Source: an uncultured Chlorobiota bacterium
GTDB taxonomy: Bacteria; Bacteroidota; Bacteroidia; Bacteroidales; JAADGE01
NCBI GenBank assembly: GCA_947311445.1
Contig: CAMZKV010000036.1
Location: forward strand, 1-40,278
Direction: 5' to 3'
DNA length: 40,278 bases
This document shows, in pieces, positions 1-9,200 of this stretch. Both the position numbers and the translations under genes were made by a program. Below the pieces are notes generated by a model, which saw only the letters and a program-made list of their open reading frames with translations, made no database searches and was not told the origin of the DNA. Every line of letters starts with the position of its first letter. The first letter of the stretch is position 1.

Positions 1-525
1 AAACTTATAGTTGTACTTCATTTTGGAAGTGAATATAAATCTTATCCAAATTTATTTCAAAAGAAAACTGTTTCATTTCTTTTTGAAAAAGGTGCAGATA
101 TTATTATTGGTTCACACCCTCACGTTATTCAAAAAATGGTTTATTTACCGGAGAATGACAGTATAAAAGAGAAATTTGTTGCGTATTCTTTGGGGAATTT
201 TGTTTCAAATCAAAGAAAACTAAAAACCGATGGAGGTGTTATGACAAGAATTGTTTTGAAAAAGGAAAATGGAAAAACTTTTATTGATACTAGTAATTAT
301 ATTTTGACTTGGGTTTATAAAAAACTACGAACAGGAAAAATCTCAGATTATTTTATTTTACCTGCTTCTTATTATGAAAATAAAAAATCATTCTTTAAGA
401 GTTCTGCTGATTTTAATAAAATGAAACTGTTTATTAAAAATTCCCGAGCACTATTAGACAAAGAAAATTTGAATGTTTCTGAATTTGAACTTAAAAATGA
501 AGATATTGAAATATATAAAAAATAA
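1..525 (+). CDS. CapA-family (poly-gamma-glutamate synthesis type) protein, C-terminal part
   Basis: The reading frame is open from the first base, so the gene begins before the window; the ATG at 136 is internal. The visible part shows the end of a CapA/PGA_cap metallophosphoesterase-like fold: an LHFGSEY stretch at residues 6-12, GADIIIGSHPHVIQ at about 31-44, and VAYSLGNFVSNQ near residue 60. In the family these segments carry the His and Asn metal-site residues. CapA-type proteins act in surface polymer synthesis or are of unknown substrate; nothing here fixes the substrate. The gene ends 28 bases from the convergent nadK. I am confident of the family and not of the biological role. Confidence 0.8.
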   Translation, partial: KLIVVLHFGSEYKSYPNLFQKKTVSFLFEKGADIIIGSHPHVIQKMVYLPENDSIKEKFVAYSLGNFVSNQRKLKTDGGVMTRIVLKKENGKTFIDTSNYILTWVYKKLRTGKISDYFILPASYYENKKSFFKSSADFNKMKLFIKNSRALLDKENLNVSEFELKNEDIEIYKK

Positions 526-553
526 TTAATTACATTTGTAAGAATACTTATAA

Positions 554-1435
554 CTAATTCCTTTTATCCAGTCCCCAAAGTAATTTTTCTCGAATATTAT
601 CAAAAAATGTATAATTATCAATACGTATTGTTTTTACTTTAAATTTTGCTGCTTTAATAGTAATAACAGTACTCTTTTCAACAATTTCAGATTTGTAATC
701 TGCTGATAATAAATAATTTTCAGTTCTTCCGGTTACTTCAATTTTAATTTCTTTATTATCGGGGACTACAATTGGACGAACTGTTAAATTATGTGGTGCA
801 ATTGGTGTAAGAATAAAATTTTGTGAGCCCGGAACAACAATTGGACCTCCCAAACTAAGAGAATATGCAGTTGAACCAGTGGGTGTAGAAAGGATTATTC
901 CATCAGCCCAATAGGTGTTTAAAAACTCATCGTTCAGAAAAACTTTTATTGTAATCATTGAACCGGAATCTCGTTTTTGAACAGTAATTTCATTTAAAGC
1001 ATAATTAAAATTAGAAAAAACATTATTTTTTGAACTTATTTCAAGTAAAGTTCTTTCTTCTATTTTAAATTTCTTTTCATAAATTAATTTTAGTGCATTT
1101 GAAATATCATCTTGGGAAATATTAGCAAGAAAGCCTAATCTTCCACTATTGATTCCAACAATTGGAATTTCAAGTTCTTTAACAAAAGAGACGCTTTCCA
1201 AGAAAGTTCCATCTCCTCCAATACTAAAAAATATATCTATATTATCTTTAATTTTTAAGGGTGAATTAAACACATCTTTGGGTTTGGGGTCAAAAGATGT
1301 AAAGTCTTTGATAAAATTATAATATGGTTCAAAAATTATAATCTCGCAATTGTATTGCTTTATTATTTTAAAGAACTCAATTATTGATTTTTTAAACCCT
1401 TGGTTAAAATTTTTCCCAAAAATTGCTGCTTTCAT
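554..1435 (-). CDS. nadK: NAD kinase
   Basis: ATP-dependent NAD kinase, which phosphorylates NAD+ to NADP+ in the cytoplasm. The 293-residue protein has the family signature SIGGDGTFLES at about residues 71-81, then GINSGRLGFLAN at about 94-105, an ALNEITVQ segment and DGIILSTPTGSTAYSLSLGGP, which together form the nucleotide site; the GGDG Asp is the catalytic base in the family. Length is typical. It lies 54 bases downstream of the LuxR-type gene on the same strand, with no perfect TAnnTTTG box between them, so it may be read from the hemerythrin promoter. That would tie NADP supply to the signal sensed there, but this is inference. Confidence 0.95.
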   Translation of the reverse strand: MKAAIFGKNFNQGFKKSIIEFFKIIKQYNCEIIIFEPYYNFIKDFTSFDPKPKDVFNSPLKIKDNIDIFFSIGGDGTFLESVSFVKELEIPIVGINSGRLGFLANISQDDISNALKLIYEKKFKIEERTLLEISSKNNVFSNFNYALNEITVQKRDSGSMITIKVFLNDEFLNTYWADGIILSTPTGSTAYSLSLGGPIVVPGSQNFILTPIAPHNLTVRPIVVPDNKEIKIEVTGRTENYLLSADYKSEIVEKSTVITIKAAKFKVKTIRIDNYTFFDNIREKLLWGLDKRN

Positions 1436-1489
1436 TTTCTTTTCTTTTGTAGATTAAGCATTTAAGTAGAATTTAATATAAAAAACAAA

Positions 1490-2080
1490 TTAACTTGCTT
1501 CATTAATCTCAATAATATTATTTAAAATTGCATAAACTGTAAGTCCTGAAACAGTTTTTATTCCCAATTTTCCTGTTATATTCTTTCTATGCGTTATTAC
1601 TGTGTGTACACTAATAAAGAGTTCTTCTGCTATTTCTTTATTTGTTTTTCCTAGGGCAATTTGTTTTACAACTTCCTTTTCTCTTTCTGAAAGTTCATTA
1701 TTATCTTCGTTCCCGTATGGTATTATTCCAGAAATTAAAACCTGTATTTTTTTTAATATTGTAGTTTTATCATCATCCACCGAAATTTGTTCATCAAAAT
1801 ATGCAAAATGTTCTTTTGATTTTTTTGTTCCTGTAAAGATTATAAACTTTGTTTTTATGTTTTCAGAGAATATCTTTCTGATATCATCATATGCGTCTTC
1901 AATAAATTTAAGATTTATAATTAAGAAATCAGGATTTAATTTATTAACGTACTTAATAATCGTTTTATATTCTGTAACTTCTTTTAGAATAATTGTTTCA
2001 GTAAAACTATTAATTATTTTCATTAATCCTGTTCTAATGACGAACGATTTTTCTGCAATTATAAATGAAACTTTTTCCAT
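1490..2080 (-). CDS. LuxR-type regulator with degenerate receiver domain
   Basis: A 196-residue DNA-binding regulator. The C-terminus (about residues 129-192) is a clear LuxR/NarL helix-turn-helix: LSEREKEVVKQIALGKTNKE followed by an IS.HTVITHRKNI recognition region. Residues 1-120 thread onto a receiver domain (SFIIAEKSFVIRTGL at the start, PDFLIINLKF in the middle, FIIFTGT), but the acidic pair is E10-K11, the phospho-acceptor Asp is replaced by Asn56, and the conserved Lys is not evident. The domain therefore probably does not accept phosphate in the usual way. The start codon lies one base after the stop of the hemerythrin gene, which implies translational coupling and a shared signal. 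DNA targets are unknown. Confidence 0.9.
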   Translation of the reverse strand: MEKVSFIIAEKSFVIRTGLMKIINSFTETIILKEVTEYKTIIKYVNKLNPDFLIINLKFIEDAYDDIRKIFSENIKTKFIIFTGTKKSKEHFAYFDEQISVDDDKTTILKKIQVLISGIIPYGNEDNNELSEREKEVVKQIALGKTNKEIAEELFISVHTVITHRKNITGKLGIKTVSGLTVYAILNNIIEINEAS

Positions 2081-2081
2081 A

Positions 2082-2819
2082 TTATTTCAGATTAAATCTC
2101 TTTCTTAATTCGTTTTCCATTTTAATTGCAACAGGAATCACAACTGAATTTTCAATATCAGTATGGTCTTTCATATCTTTTTCCAAATCGAAAATCTCAT
2201 TTAATATTTGTTCTGTTATATCAATATTATCTGAGGGAGGCAGATACTTAATTATTATATTTTTTAAATCTAAAAGAGATGTATTTAATTCATCATGAGT
2301 TTCTGCATACTTAATTACTGACTTATTTTCTAAAAGTTTAGAAAAATCAATATTGTTTTCTAATAAATTATAGTTTTTTTCAATTTCAATAATAAATGGA
2401 TAAACTTCATTTTCTTCATGTAAAGTGTGCTCAGTTACTTCTTTTCTGTATTGTATAAAAAACTTATTTAGAATTGATTTATTTTTCTTGTTTTCAGCAC
2501 TTATCCATTCAAGTTTGCTTATAAGATTTTCGATATGTGGTAATTTAACTTTGTTAAAATATTGGTGAGATTTCAACAAATAGTTAACAGTAATTTCTAA
2601 TGGTAAGTTTTGTAATTTATTAATTGGAGAATAGTCTTCATCATTAAAAGCATTAATTATTTCAAGAAAAAAATCTTGTCTAATATTGTACTTTTCACAA
2701 ATTTGTTCAACATTTTTATCTCCAAAGCCAAAATTAATTCCAAAACGTGTAATTATTGGTATTAAATGATAATTCTGATGAATTACTTCTGCAAGTTTTG
2801 TTTTTTTTGTAATAAGCAT
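2082..2819 (-). CDS. Hemerythrin HHE-domain protein, ScdA/YtfE-like architecture
   Basis: A 245-residue soluble protein in two parts. Residues 8-60 resemble the small N-terminal helical domain of ScdA/YtfE/RIC proteins (LAEVIHQNY...FGINFGFGDKN...), but lack the Cys pair usual there. Residues 80-235 form an HHE helical bundle with well-spaced candidate di-iron ligands: H85, H95, H131, H134, E135/E138, H175, H219 and E223. Family members bind oxygen or nitric oxide, or help repair iron-sulfur clusters. It is first in a unit with the LuxR-type regulator and possibly nadK, behind a good promoter at 2832-2863. I infer a sensor or stress role for the pair; a repair enzyme is the alternative. Confidence 0.85.
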   Translation of the reverse strand: MLITKKTKLAEVIHQNYHLIPIITRFGINFGFGDKNVEQICEKYNIRQDFFLEIINAFNDEDYSPINKLQNLPLEITVNYLLKSHQYFNKVKLPHIENLISKLEWISAENKKNKSILNKFFIQYRKEVTEHTLHEENEVYPFIIEIEKNYNLLENNIDFSKLLENKSVIKYAETHDELNTSLLDLKNIIIKYLPPSDNIDITEQILNEIFDLEKDMKDHTDIENSVVIPVAIKMENELRKRFNLK

Positions 2820-2831
2820 TTTGTTTTTTTA

Positions 2832-2863
2832 CAAAGTTAAAAGTTTTTTAGTATATATTTCAA
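2832..2863 (-). promoter_or_regulatory. Bacteroidota-type promoter of the hemerythrin/LuxR unit
   Basis: On the minus strand a perfect -7 box TAACTTTG (2832-2839) is preceded, 21 bases upstream, by TTG (2861-2863) as the -33 element. The box ends 12 bases before the hemerythrin ATG, which predicts a leader of only a few bases. Confidence 0.65.
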
Positions 2864-2876
2864 TAGATAACTAGCA

Positions 2877-4391
2877 TTATTTAATCTTGTTAGCCCATTC
2901 TGGAAAAACATTCATATCAATATCAAAAACTGACTGTCCCCAATAATACATTGCCAAAGAAATAATTATTACACCAATTATATTTAGTATGAAACCAGTT
3001 TGCATCATATCTTTTATACGAATTTTGTTTGTGCCAAAAACAATGGCGTTTGGTGGTGTTGCAACAGGAAGCATAAATGCCAATGATGCAGACATTGTTG
3101 CTGGAATCATAAAAAGTAGAGGATTAATTTTTACAGACATTGCTAAGCCGGCAAGAATTGGTAAAAACATTTCAGTAGTAGCTGTATTTGATGTTAGTTC
3201 GGTAATAAACGACATAAAAAATGTGATAAGCAATATCAAAATAAACGGGTGAATATTGGCTAAGCCTTTCATTTGTTCGCCAAACCAAATTGCTAATCCA
3301 CTCTCAGAAAATCCTTGTGCTAATGCAAAACCTCCTCCAAATAACAAAACAATATGCCAAGGTAATTTTCTGATTGCATCTTTTTCTAATATTCTTTCTC
3401 CTTTTTTTAATTTTGAGGGTATAATAAATAAAATAATGGCAATAACTATTGCTACTGTTCCGTCGTTTATATATTTTGGATTATTAAATAATGAGGACCA
3501 ACCCGGAATTGAAAAACTTTCAATTGTAATTCCTGAACGGAAAATCCACAATAATGCTAATGTTATAAATGCAATAAAAACAACAATTTCTTCATAACTT
3601 GCTTTTCCGAGAGATTTATATTGTTCTCGAAGAAAACTTTTTCCAATATTTAAAGATTTTGAACTTGTCCTATATTTTAAAAACAAAACTGACCAAGCTG
3701 CAAAAAGCATGAATAAACTAACAGGCAAAGCAAAAACAAACCATTGCGAAAATGAAATTTCGGCTGCATTAGGAAAAATTATTGTGAAAATTCTTGAAAA
3801 CGATAAATTAGGGGGCGTACCTATTAATGTTGCTATTCCACCAACTGATGCCGAATAAGCAATACCAAGCAATAAACTTAATGAATATTTTTTTGCATCT
3901 TTTTTATTCAATATTTCACTGAATTTTGAAATTATTGAAATTGCAACGGGAACCATCATCATTGCAGTTGCAGTATTTGACATCCACATTGAAAGAAAAG
4001 CTGTTGCAAACATAAAACCGAAGAGTATTTTTCCGTGTCCTGTACCTGTTAGCAATAATATTTTAAGTGCAATACGTTTGTGCAAATTGTGTTTTTCCAT
4101 TGCCAAAGCAAGTAAAAAACCTCCGATAAAAAGAAAAATAACATGGTTAAAATACACCGATGAAACAGCTTTTCCATTCATAATTCCAAGAATAGGAAAC
4201 AATGCAACAGGCAAAAGAGCAGTTACTGCAATAGGCACAGCTTCGCTTACCCACCAAACTGCCATTAAAACTGCTACTGCAAGAGTTGCTGTTATTTCGG
4301 GTTTTTGTGGGTCTAAATCGGCAAAAATTAGAATTAAGATTGCAGAAAGTAATCCTAAAATTAGGGGTATTATTTTAGTTTTTGTTTTCAT
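2877..4391 (-). CDS. SLC13/DASS-family sodium:dicarboxylate (anion) symporter
   Basis: A 504-residue inner-membrane protein with about a dozen hydrophobic segments. The two family hairpin motifs are both present: SNTATAMMMVPVA near residue 138 and the second copy TSNTATTEMFLPI near residue 400. In DASS transporters the SNT motifs bind sodium and the carboxylate. The N-terminal VWWVSEAVPIAVTALLPV stretch is also typical. The likely substrate is a C4-dicarboxylate such as succinate or malate; sulfate or citrate are alternatives that sequence alone does not exclude. It lies downstream of the S46 peptidase on the same strand but 347 bases away, so it probably has its own promoter, which I could not identify with confidence. 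Confidence 0.9.
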   Translation of the reverse strand: MKTKTKIIPLILGLLSAILILIFADLDPQKPEITATLAVAVLMAVWWVSEAVPIAVTALLPVALFPILGIMNGKAVSSVYFNHVIFLFIGGFLLALAMEKHNLHKRIALKILLLTGTGHGKILFGFMFATAFLSMWMSNTATAMMMVPVAISIISKFSEILNKKDAKKYSLSLLLGIAYSASVGGIATLIGTPPNLSFSRIFTIIFPNAAEISFSQWFVFALPVSLFMLFAAWSVLFLKYRTSSKSLNIGKSFLREQYKSLGKASYEEIVVFIAFITLALLWIFRSGITIESFSIPGWSSLFNNPKYINDGTVAIVIAIILFIIPSKLKKGERILEKDAIRKLPWHIVLLFGGGFALAQGFSESGLAIWFGEQMKGLANIHPFILILLITFFMSFITELTSNTATTEMFLPILAGLAMSVKINPLLFMIPATMSASLAFMLPVATPPNAIVFGTNKIRIKDMMQTGFILNIIGVIIISLAMYYWGQSVFDIDMNVFPEWANKIK

Positions 4392-4511
4392 TTACAAATG
4401 ATTATTCAGTTGTATCGATACTCGGTATTGCGTTTAGTTAAATTAGTTATTGTGGATATACTCCAAATTTAGTAAATAATTGTTTTTTGAATAACTAATA
4501 TCAAACATAGA

Positions 4512-4590
4512 ATATAGAATAATGAAGTTTGTTTGCACATTACAATGAACAAGAACGATAATTGTAACTCCCTATTAATGTGCAACTTAT
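4512..4590. repeat. Intergenic repeat family 2, copy 1
   Basis: The 347-base gap between the peptidase and transporter genes holds no gene. It contains a segment closely matched at 20370-20444: AATAATGAAGTTTG (4518-4531), CACATTACAAT, and TATTAATGTGCAACTT near its end. In this copy TTGCACATTA and TAATGTGCAA form a perfect 10-base inverted repeat, with a second nested CAAT/ATTG pair inside. A perfect palindrome GTATCGATAC lies nearby at about 4412. Confidence 0.55.
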
Positions 4591-4738
4591 ATTTTATTTA
4601 AAATTAAAAGTTAAACTTTTAAGAATTAGATATTTAAAAGCAATATTTTAACAATTTAAATAATGTTAGAAACAATTATTGTTATGTAAGTTGGGGTTTC
4701 ATTTCACCTACAGCTTATCGAACTGTTTCTGCAATATT

Positions 4739-6904
4739 TTATTCCACAACTGTCATTTCATCAAGCAAACGTTTATCTCCTGCAAATTTGTCAATTATAA
4801 AAAGTACGTATCGAATATCCAAAGAAATATTTCTGCATTGGTCAGGATTGTACATAATATCACTCATTGTACCTTCCCAATTTCGGTCGAAATTAACTCC
4901 TATAAGTTCTCCATTTCCGTTTATTACCGGACTTCCGGAATTTCCTCCTGTTGTATGGTTTGATGCAATGAAACAAATGTGCATTTTCCCATCTTCCCCA
5001 TATTTTCCATAATCTTTTTTGTAGTATAACTCTTTTAATCTGTCAGACACATCATAATCATATATTTCAGGATTATCTTTTTCAATTACTCCATCTAAAG
5101 TTGTAAAATATTGATATTCTACTCCATCTTTGGGTTCGTATGTATCTACCTTACCATAAGCAATTCGCAAAGTAGAATTAGCATCCGGATAAAAAACTTT
5201 ATCTGGTTTTGATTCCATTAATGCACGCATATAGAGTCTATTTTTTTCATCAATCATAGTTTTGTATTTTTCTGTAAAAGGAATAATTTTAGAATAATAA
5301 ACATTTACAAAATCATAAAAGAAGTTATATCCCGGAGTATCTTTTACTTTTTGAGTATCTTCCGAACCATAGCTGTATTTTTCAATAAAATCATTAAATT
5401 TTTCTTCGTTTAAATAAAATGTATTGTCAAAATAAAGCTTTGCATATTTTTCAACTACAATTTCTTTATCAATATCAAAGTGATTAAATTTTGAGAACAT
5501 ATCCATAACTTCCGGTTGAAATTTTTCTCCTGCATTTTCGTAATATAATTGAAAAAGTGTTTTAAAGAGTTTTTTGTCTGTTGAAAGATTATAGTTTTTA
5601 AAGAATTCTTTTGCATATTTTTTTATACTTTCAATATCTTCTTTCTTAACATCTTCCTTTTTAATAAGACTTGCCATTTTTGAGCTGAATTTAACGCTTT
5701 CCATTCTCCAAATAGCCTCATAAAAATATTCTTGTGCTAGTTTATAGGGAGTATAATCTTTGTAAATATTTTTATAATCTAAAAGTAAATTACCATATTT
5801 TGCAATTCTATCTTTGTCTTCATTTATCCAATCTGTCAATTGTTTTTCTGTTGCTTCTTTTTTTGCAACAGCATTTAAAATTTTAAGACCTCTGTTCTCT
5901 CCAATCCATTTTTTCCAAGCATTTGAAACTCCTGCATATTTTGCAGAATATTTAATTCTAACACCGGGATCTTTTTCCATATCCGCACTCATAATATCAA
6001 TAATATTTTGTCGAACTTCAATTCTTTTAGGATTTATTTTGTTTTTAATCATATCTACGGCATAGGAAGTCAAATATTCCTGAGTTCTTCCCGGATAACC
6101 GAAAACCATTGTAAAATCATTTTTCTTAACTCCTTTTATAGAAACAGGAAAATGTTTTATAGGTTTATAAGGAACATTATTTTCCGAATATTCTGCTGGT
6201 TCATTGTTCTTATCGGCATAAATTCTAAAAAGAGAAAAATCTCCGGTATGTCGTGGCCACATCCAATTGTCGGTATCTCCTCCAAATTTTCCTATTGATG
6301 AAGGTGGTGCTCCTACCAAACGTATATCTTTATAAACTTTCTGAACAAATAAAAAAAATTGATTTCCATAGAAAAAAGACTTAACTTTAATTTTGTATGA
6401 ATTTCCTTTCTGAGCATCTTCTTCAATTAATCTTATATTATTTTCTATAATCTTTTCTCTTTTATAATCATCTGTATTCTCAGAAATTCCATTAAGCACT
6501 TTTGAAGTAACATCTTCCATTCTTACAAGGAAAGTTACTTTTAAACCTTCATTAACAAGTTCTTCTTTATCTGACATTGCCCAAAAACCATTTCTTAAAT
6601 AATCATTCTCCAAAGAGCTATGTGATTGAATGCTATAATATCCACAATGATGATTCGTAAGAATTAAACCTCTATCAGAAATAAGTTCTGCTGTACAACC
6701 TCCTCCAAAAATCATTACTGCATCTTTCATACTTGCTTTATTTACACTGTAAATATCTTCGGCAGTTAGTTTGAAACCTTTTTTTTGCATGGCTTCAATA
6801 TTATATTTTTTTAGAAAAAGAGGAATCCACATTCCTTCGTCTGCTTTTAGCTGCGAAACAGACAGAATAAAAATTACTATTGATATTGATATTAGTTTAT
6901 TCAT
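4739..6904 (-). CDS. S46 family dipeptidyl-peptidase, DPP11-like
   Basis: An exported serine exopeptidase that removes dipeptides from peptide N-termini, usually in the periplasm. A signal peptide (residues 1-21) is followed by the family start DEGMW. The catalytic residues are visible: TNHHCGY (H85/H86), D222 in HTGDFS, and S656 in GGNSGSPV. Eighteen residues after the Ser comes R674 in NFDRNWEG. In S46 enzymes Arg here marks the DPP11 type, which prefers Asp or Glu at P1, while Gly marks DPP7. The 721-residue length matches the family (about 720). Such enzymes feed amino-acid fermentation or peptide catabolism, and the dicarboxylate transporter downstream is compatible with that. Confidence 0.93.
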   Translation of the reverse strand: MNKLISISIVIFILSVSQLKADEGMWIPLFLKKYNIEAMQKKGFKLTAEDIYSVNKASMKDAVMIFGGGCTAELISDRGLILTNHHCGYYSIQSHSSLENDYLRNGFWAMSDKEELVNEGLKVTFLVRMEDVTSKVLNGISENTDDYKREKIIENNIRLIEEDAQKGNSYKIKVKSFFYGNQFFLFVQKVYKDIRLVGAPPSSIGKFGGDTDNWMWPRHTGDFSLFRIYADKNNEPAEYSENNVPYKPIKHFPVSIKGVKKNDFTMVFGYPGRTQEYLTSYAVDMIKNKINPKRIEVRQNIIDIMSADMEKDPGVRIKYSAKYAGVSNAWKKWIGENRGLKILNAVAKKEATEKQLTDWINEDKDRIAKYGNLLLDYKNIYKDYTPYKLAQEYFYEAIWRMESVKFSSKMASLIKKEDVKKEDIESIKKYAKEFFKNYNLSTDKKLFKTLFQLYYENAGEKFQPEVMDMFSKFNHFDIDKEIVVEKYAKLYFDNTFYLNEEKFNDFIEKYSYGSEDTQKVKDTPGYNFFYDFVNVYYSKIIPFTEKYKTMIDEKNRLYMRALMESKPDKVFYPDANSTLRIAYGKVDTYEPKDGVEYQYFTTLDGVIEKDNPEIYDYDVSDRLKELYYKKDYGKYGEDGKMHICFIASNHTTGGNSGSPVINGNGELIGVNFDRNWEGTMSDIMYNPDQCRNISLDIRYVLFIIDKFAGDKRLLDEMTVVE

Positions 6905-6972
6905 GCTCTTAGATTTGTCTAATTAATTATTGTTCAATAAATTGAAAATGTAATGTTATTTTTTTAAATATA

Positions 6973-7035
6973 TTGCTCTGCACATAGTTACACTTTTTTG
7001 TTGTGCAATAAATCAATGTGTAAATTTTAGTCATG
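6973..7035. repeat. Dispersed structured element, family 1, copy 1
   Basis: The 327-base gap between the peptidase and miaA contains no gene. Its core aligns base-for-base over most of its length with 36295-36359: TTGCT.TGCACATAG..ACACTT, then TGCAA..AAATC..TGTG and TTAGTCATG in both (one copy reads TTATAGTCATG). The outer arms TGCACAT (6979-6985) and ATGTGTA (7016-7022) pair with one G-U. The inner stem is weaker here than in the other copy. The rest of the gap is AT-rich with no further recognisable feature. Confidence 0.55.
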
Positions 7036-7231
7036 TTATTGACTGTATTTTTTTTGCAATTTATGTCTCATTGCTGAATTTTATTTTTAATAAAACTTCA
7101 AATATAAATAGAAATTGACTTAAATTTTACTAAAAAGAAAGATATTTTTAATTTCAAAGCTATAAATTTTAAAGTTTCTTTTATTTTTGAGAAAATATTT
7201 TGTCTTTTTGTAAATCAAGTATCTAAAACTG

Positions 7232-8134
7232 TTGAAAAAAACATTAATTGTAATATTAGGACCTACCGGAATAGGAAAAACAGATTTGAGTATTGAAATT
7301 GCACAATTTTTTAATACTGTAATTATTTCTTCCGATTCAAGACAGATATATAAAGAACTGCAAATAGGAACTGCTCCACCCTCTTTGGACAATTTGGCAA
7401 AGGTTAAGCATTATATGATTGGAAACAAGTCTATATTTGATTATTATAGTGCAGGAATTTACGAAACCGAAGTTCTTGAATTGTTAGATAATATTTTTAA
7501 AGAAACTGATACGGCATTGCTTGTTGGGGGTTCGGGAATGTACATTGATGCAGTTTGTAAAGGAATTGATATTTTTCCTGACATTGAACCTGAAATAAGA
7601 AAAAAAGTTAAAGAACAATATGAAAATGAAGGTATTGAAAGTTTAAGATTTGATTTAAAACGATTAGATAATGAACAATATAATATTGTTGATTTAAACA
7701 ATCCAAATCGTGTTATGAAAGCCATTGAAGTTTGTATTCAAACCGGAAAAACATATACTTCCTTTCTAACAAAAGAAGAGAAGAAACGTAGTTTTAATAT
7801 TATAAAAATAGGTTTGAAAAGAGAACGCTCAGAACTTTATGAAAGAATAAATAAAAGAGTGGATTTAATGATAGAAGAGGGTCTTATTGATGAAGCCAGA
7901 AAGTTTTATCCTTATAAAGATTTAAATTCATTAAATACTGTTGGATATAAAGAATTATTTGCACATTTTGATGGAGAGTATGATTTAGACGAAGCAATAA
8001 GGCTTATAAAACGTAATTCGCGAAGATATGCAAAACGGCAGATTACATGGTTCAAGCGAGATAATGAGATAAGGTGGTTTAACACAGAAAATAAGAAGGA
8101 TATTTTTGCTTTTTTAGTGAACCAACTAATTTAG
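7232..8134 (+). CDS. miaA: tRNA dimethylallyltransferase
   Basis: Transfers the dimethylallyl group from DMAPP to A37 of tRNAs that read UNN codons, in the cytoplasm. The 300-residue protein shows the P-loop GPTGIGKT (residues 9-16), the SSDSRQIY motif with the catalytic Asp and the tRNA-contact region, GGSGMY near residue 99, and the C-terminal RYAKRQITWFKRD element. The start is TTG at 7232: it begins the family-typical MKKTLIVILGPTG sequence and no in-frame ATG lies nearby upstream. It converges on the BtuC/FecD-type permease gene with a 42-base gap. The upstream gap carries the dispersed element at 6973-7035. Confidence 0.95.
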   Translation: MKKTLIVILGPTGIGKTDLSIEIAQFFNTVIISSDSRQIYKELQIGTAPPSLDNLAKVKHYMIGNKSIFDYYSAGIYETEVLELLDNIFKETDTALLVGGSGMYIDAVCKGIDIFPDIEPEIRKKVKEQYENEGIESLRFDLKRLDNEQYNIVDLNNPNRVMKAIEVCIQTGKTYTSFLTKEEKKRSFNIIKIGLKRERSELYERINKRVDLMIEEGLIDEARKFYPYKDLNSLNTVGYKELFAHFDGEYDLDEAIRLIKRNSRRYAKRQITWFKRDNEIRWFNTENKKDIFAFLVNQLI

Positions 8135-8176
8135 GAAAATTTAATAAATACAATAAAAATAGTTTTTATAAGAAAT

Positions 8177-9181
8177 TTACATCCTATTTTTAATGATAAT
8201 AAAAATTACAATTGGAATTCCAAGTATTGCAGTTACTGAATTAATTGGTAGTGTTCCACTAAATCCCGGAAGCAGAGAAATAATATCACTCATCAAAATA
8301 ATTATTGCACCAACTATTGCAGATGCAGGAATTAAAAATTTATGATCGGCAGTTTTAAAAAGCATTCTTGCTATGTGTGGTACAATTATTCCGACAAAAC
8401 CAATTGGCCCACAAAATGCAGTTACTGAACCTGCTAAAATTCCGGTGCTTATAAAAATTAATATTCTAGCAGTTGTTAAATTTAATCCGGAACTTTTTGC
8501 ATAATTTTCTCCAAGAAGCAAAATATTTAACGTTCTGAAAGAAAAAAAACTAATTAGAATCCCTACAATAACTGAAGGCAATAAAACTATAAGTTGCTCA
8601 TTAGTTACACCGCTTAAACTACCCATTGTCCAAATAATGAATGTTTTAAGCTGTGCTTGTTCTCCAAAATATTGTAAAATACTTACAAATGCACTAACTG
8701 CACTTCCAAATAAAACACCTATTATCAATATTGTCATCACATCTTTAACACGAATAGAAACAATAAAAATTAATATTAAAACCAAACCAGCACCAATCCA
8801 TGCAGAAATGCTTGTTATCCAGCTCATTCCTATGCTAGAGATAAACAATAAGGGAACAGAGCTTAACAATAATAATGCAACTCCTAGACTTGCCCCTGAG
8901 CTTATGCCCAACACATAAGGACCTGCAAGCGGATTTCTAAAAATAGTTTGCATTTGAAGTCCTGAAACTGACAAAGCTACACCAACTAATACAGCAGTTA
9001 TAGTTTTTGGAATACGAAATTCTGTAATTATTGTTTGGTATTCGGGTTTTATTTCGTTTCCGAGAATATAGTCTAAAAATTCTTTATAAGGAATTGATAC
9101 AGAACCAATAAATAAATCTGCTGCGATAAAGAATATCAGTGCAAGTATTGAAATTATTAGCAAGATATATTTATTTTGCAT
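8177..9181 (-). CDS. FecCD/BtuC-family ABC transporter permease
   Basis: A 334-residue inner-membrane permease of the iron-siderophore/cobalamin/heme import class. Family marks include EFRIPKTITAVLVGVALSVS, QTIFRNPLAGPYVLGISSGA and the cytoplasmic loop GFVGIIVPHIARML that contacts the ATPase. Length is normal. Neither an ATP-binding protein nor a substrate-binding protein is adjacent: downstream is the convergent miaA and upstream the dehydrogenase. The partners must be elsewhere or the operon has been broken. A strong hairpin with a T-run (9201-9248) sits 20 bases before the ATG and I see no promoter between them, so expression may depend on read-through. The substrate cannot be assigned. 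Confidence 0.9.
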   Translation of the reverse strand: MQNKYILLIISILALIFFIAADLFIGSVSIPYKEFLDYILGNEIKPEYQTIITEFRIPKTITAVLVGVALSVSGLQMQTIFRNPLAGPYVLGISSGASLGVALLLLSSVPLLFISSIGMSWITSISAWIGAGLVLILIFIVSIRVKDVMTILIIGVLFGSAVSAFVSILQYFGEQAQLKTFIIWTMGSLSGVTNEQLIVLLPSVIVGILISFFSFRTLNILLLGENYAKSSGLNLTTARILIFISTGILAGSVTAFCGPIGFVGIIVPHIARMLFKTADHKFLIPASAIVGAIIILMSDIISLLPGFSGTLPINSVTAILGIPIVIFIIIKNRM

Positions 9182-9200
9182 GATATGTTTTGTAAAAAAA

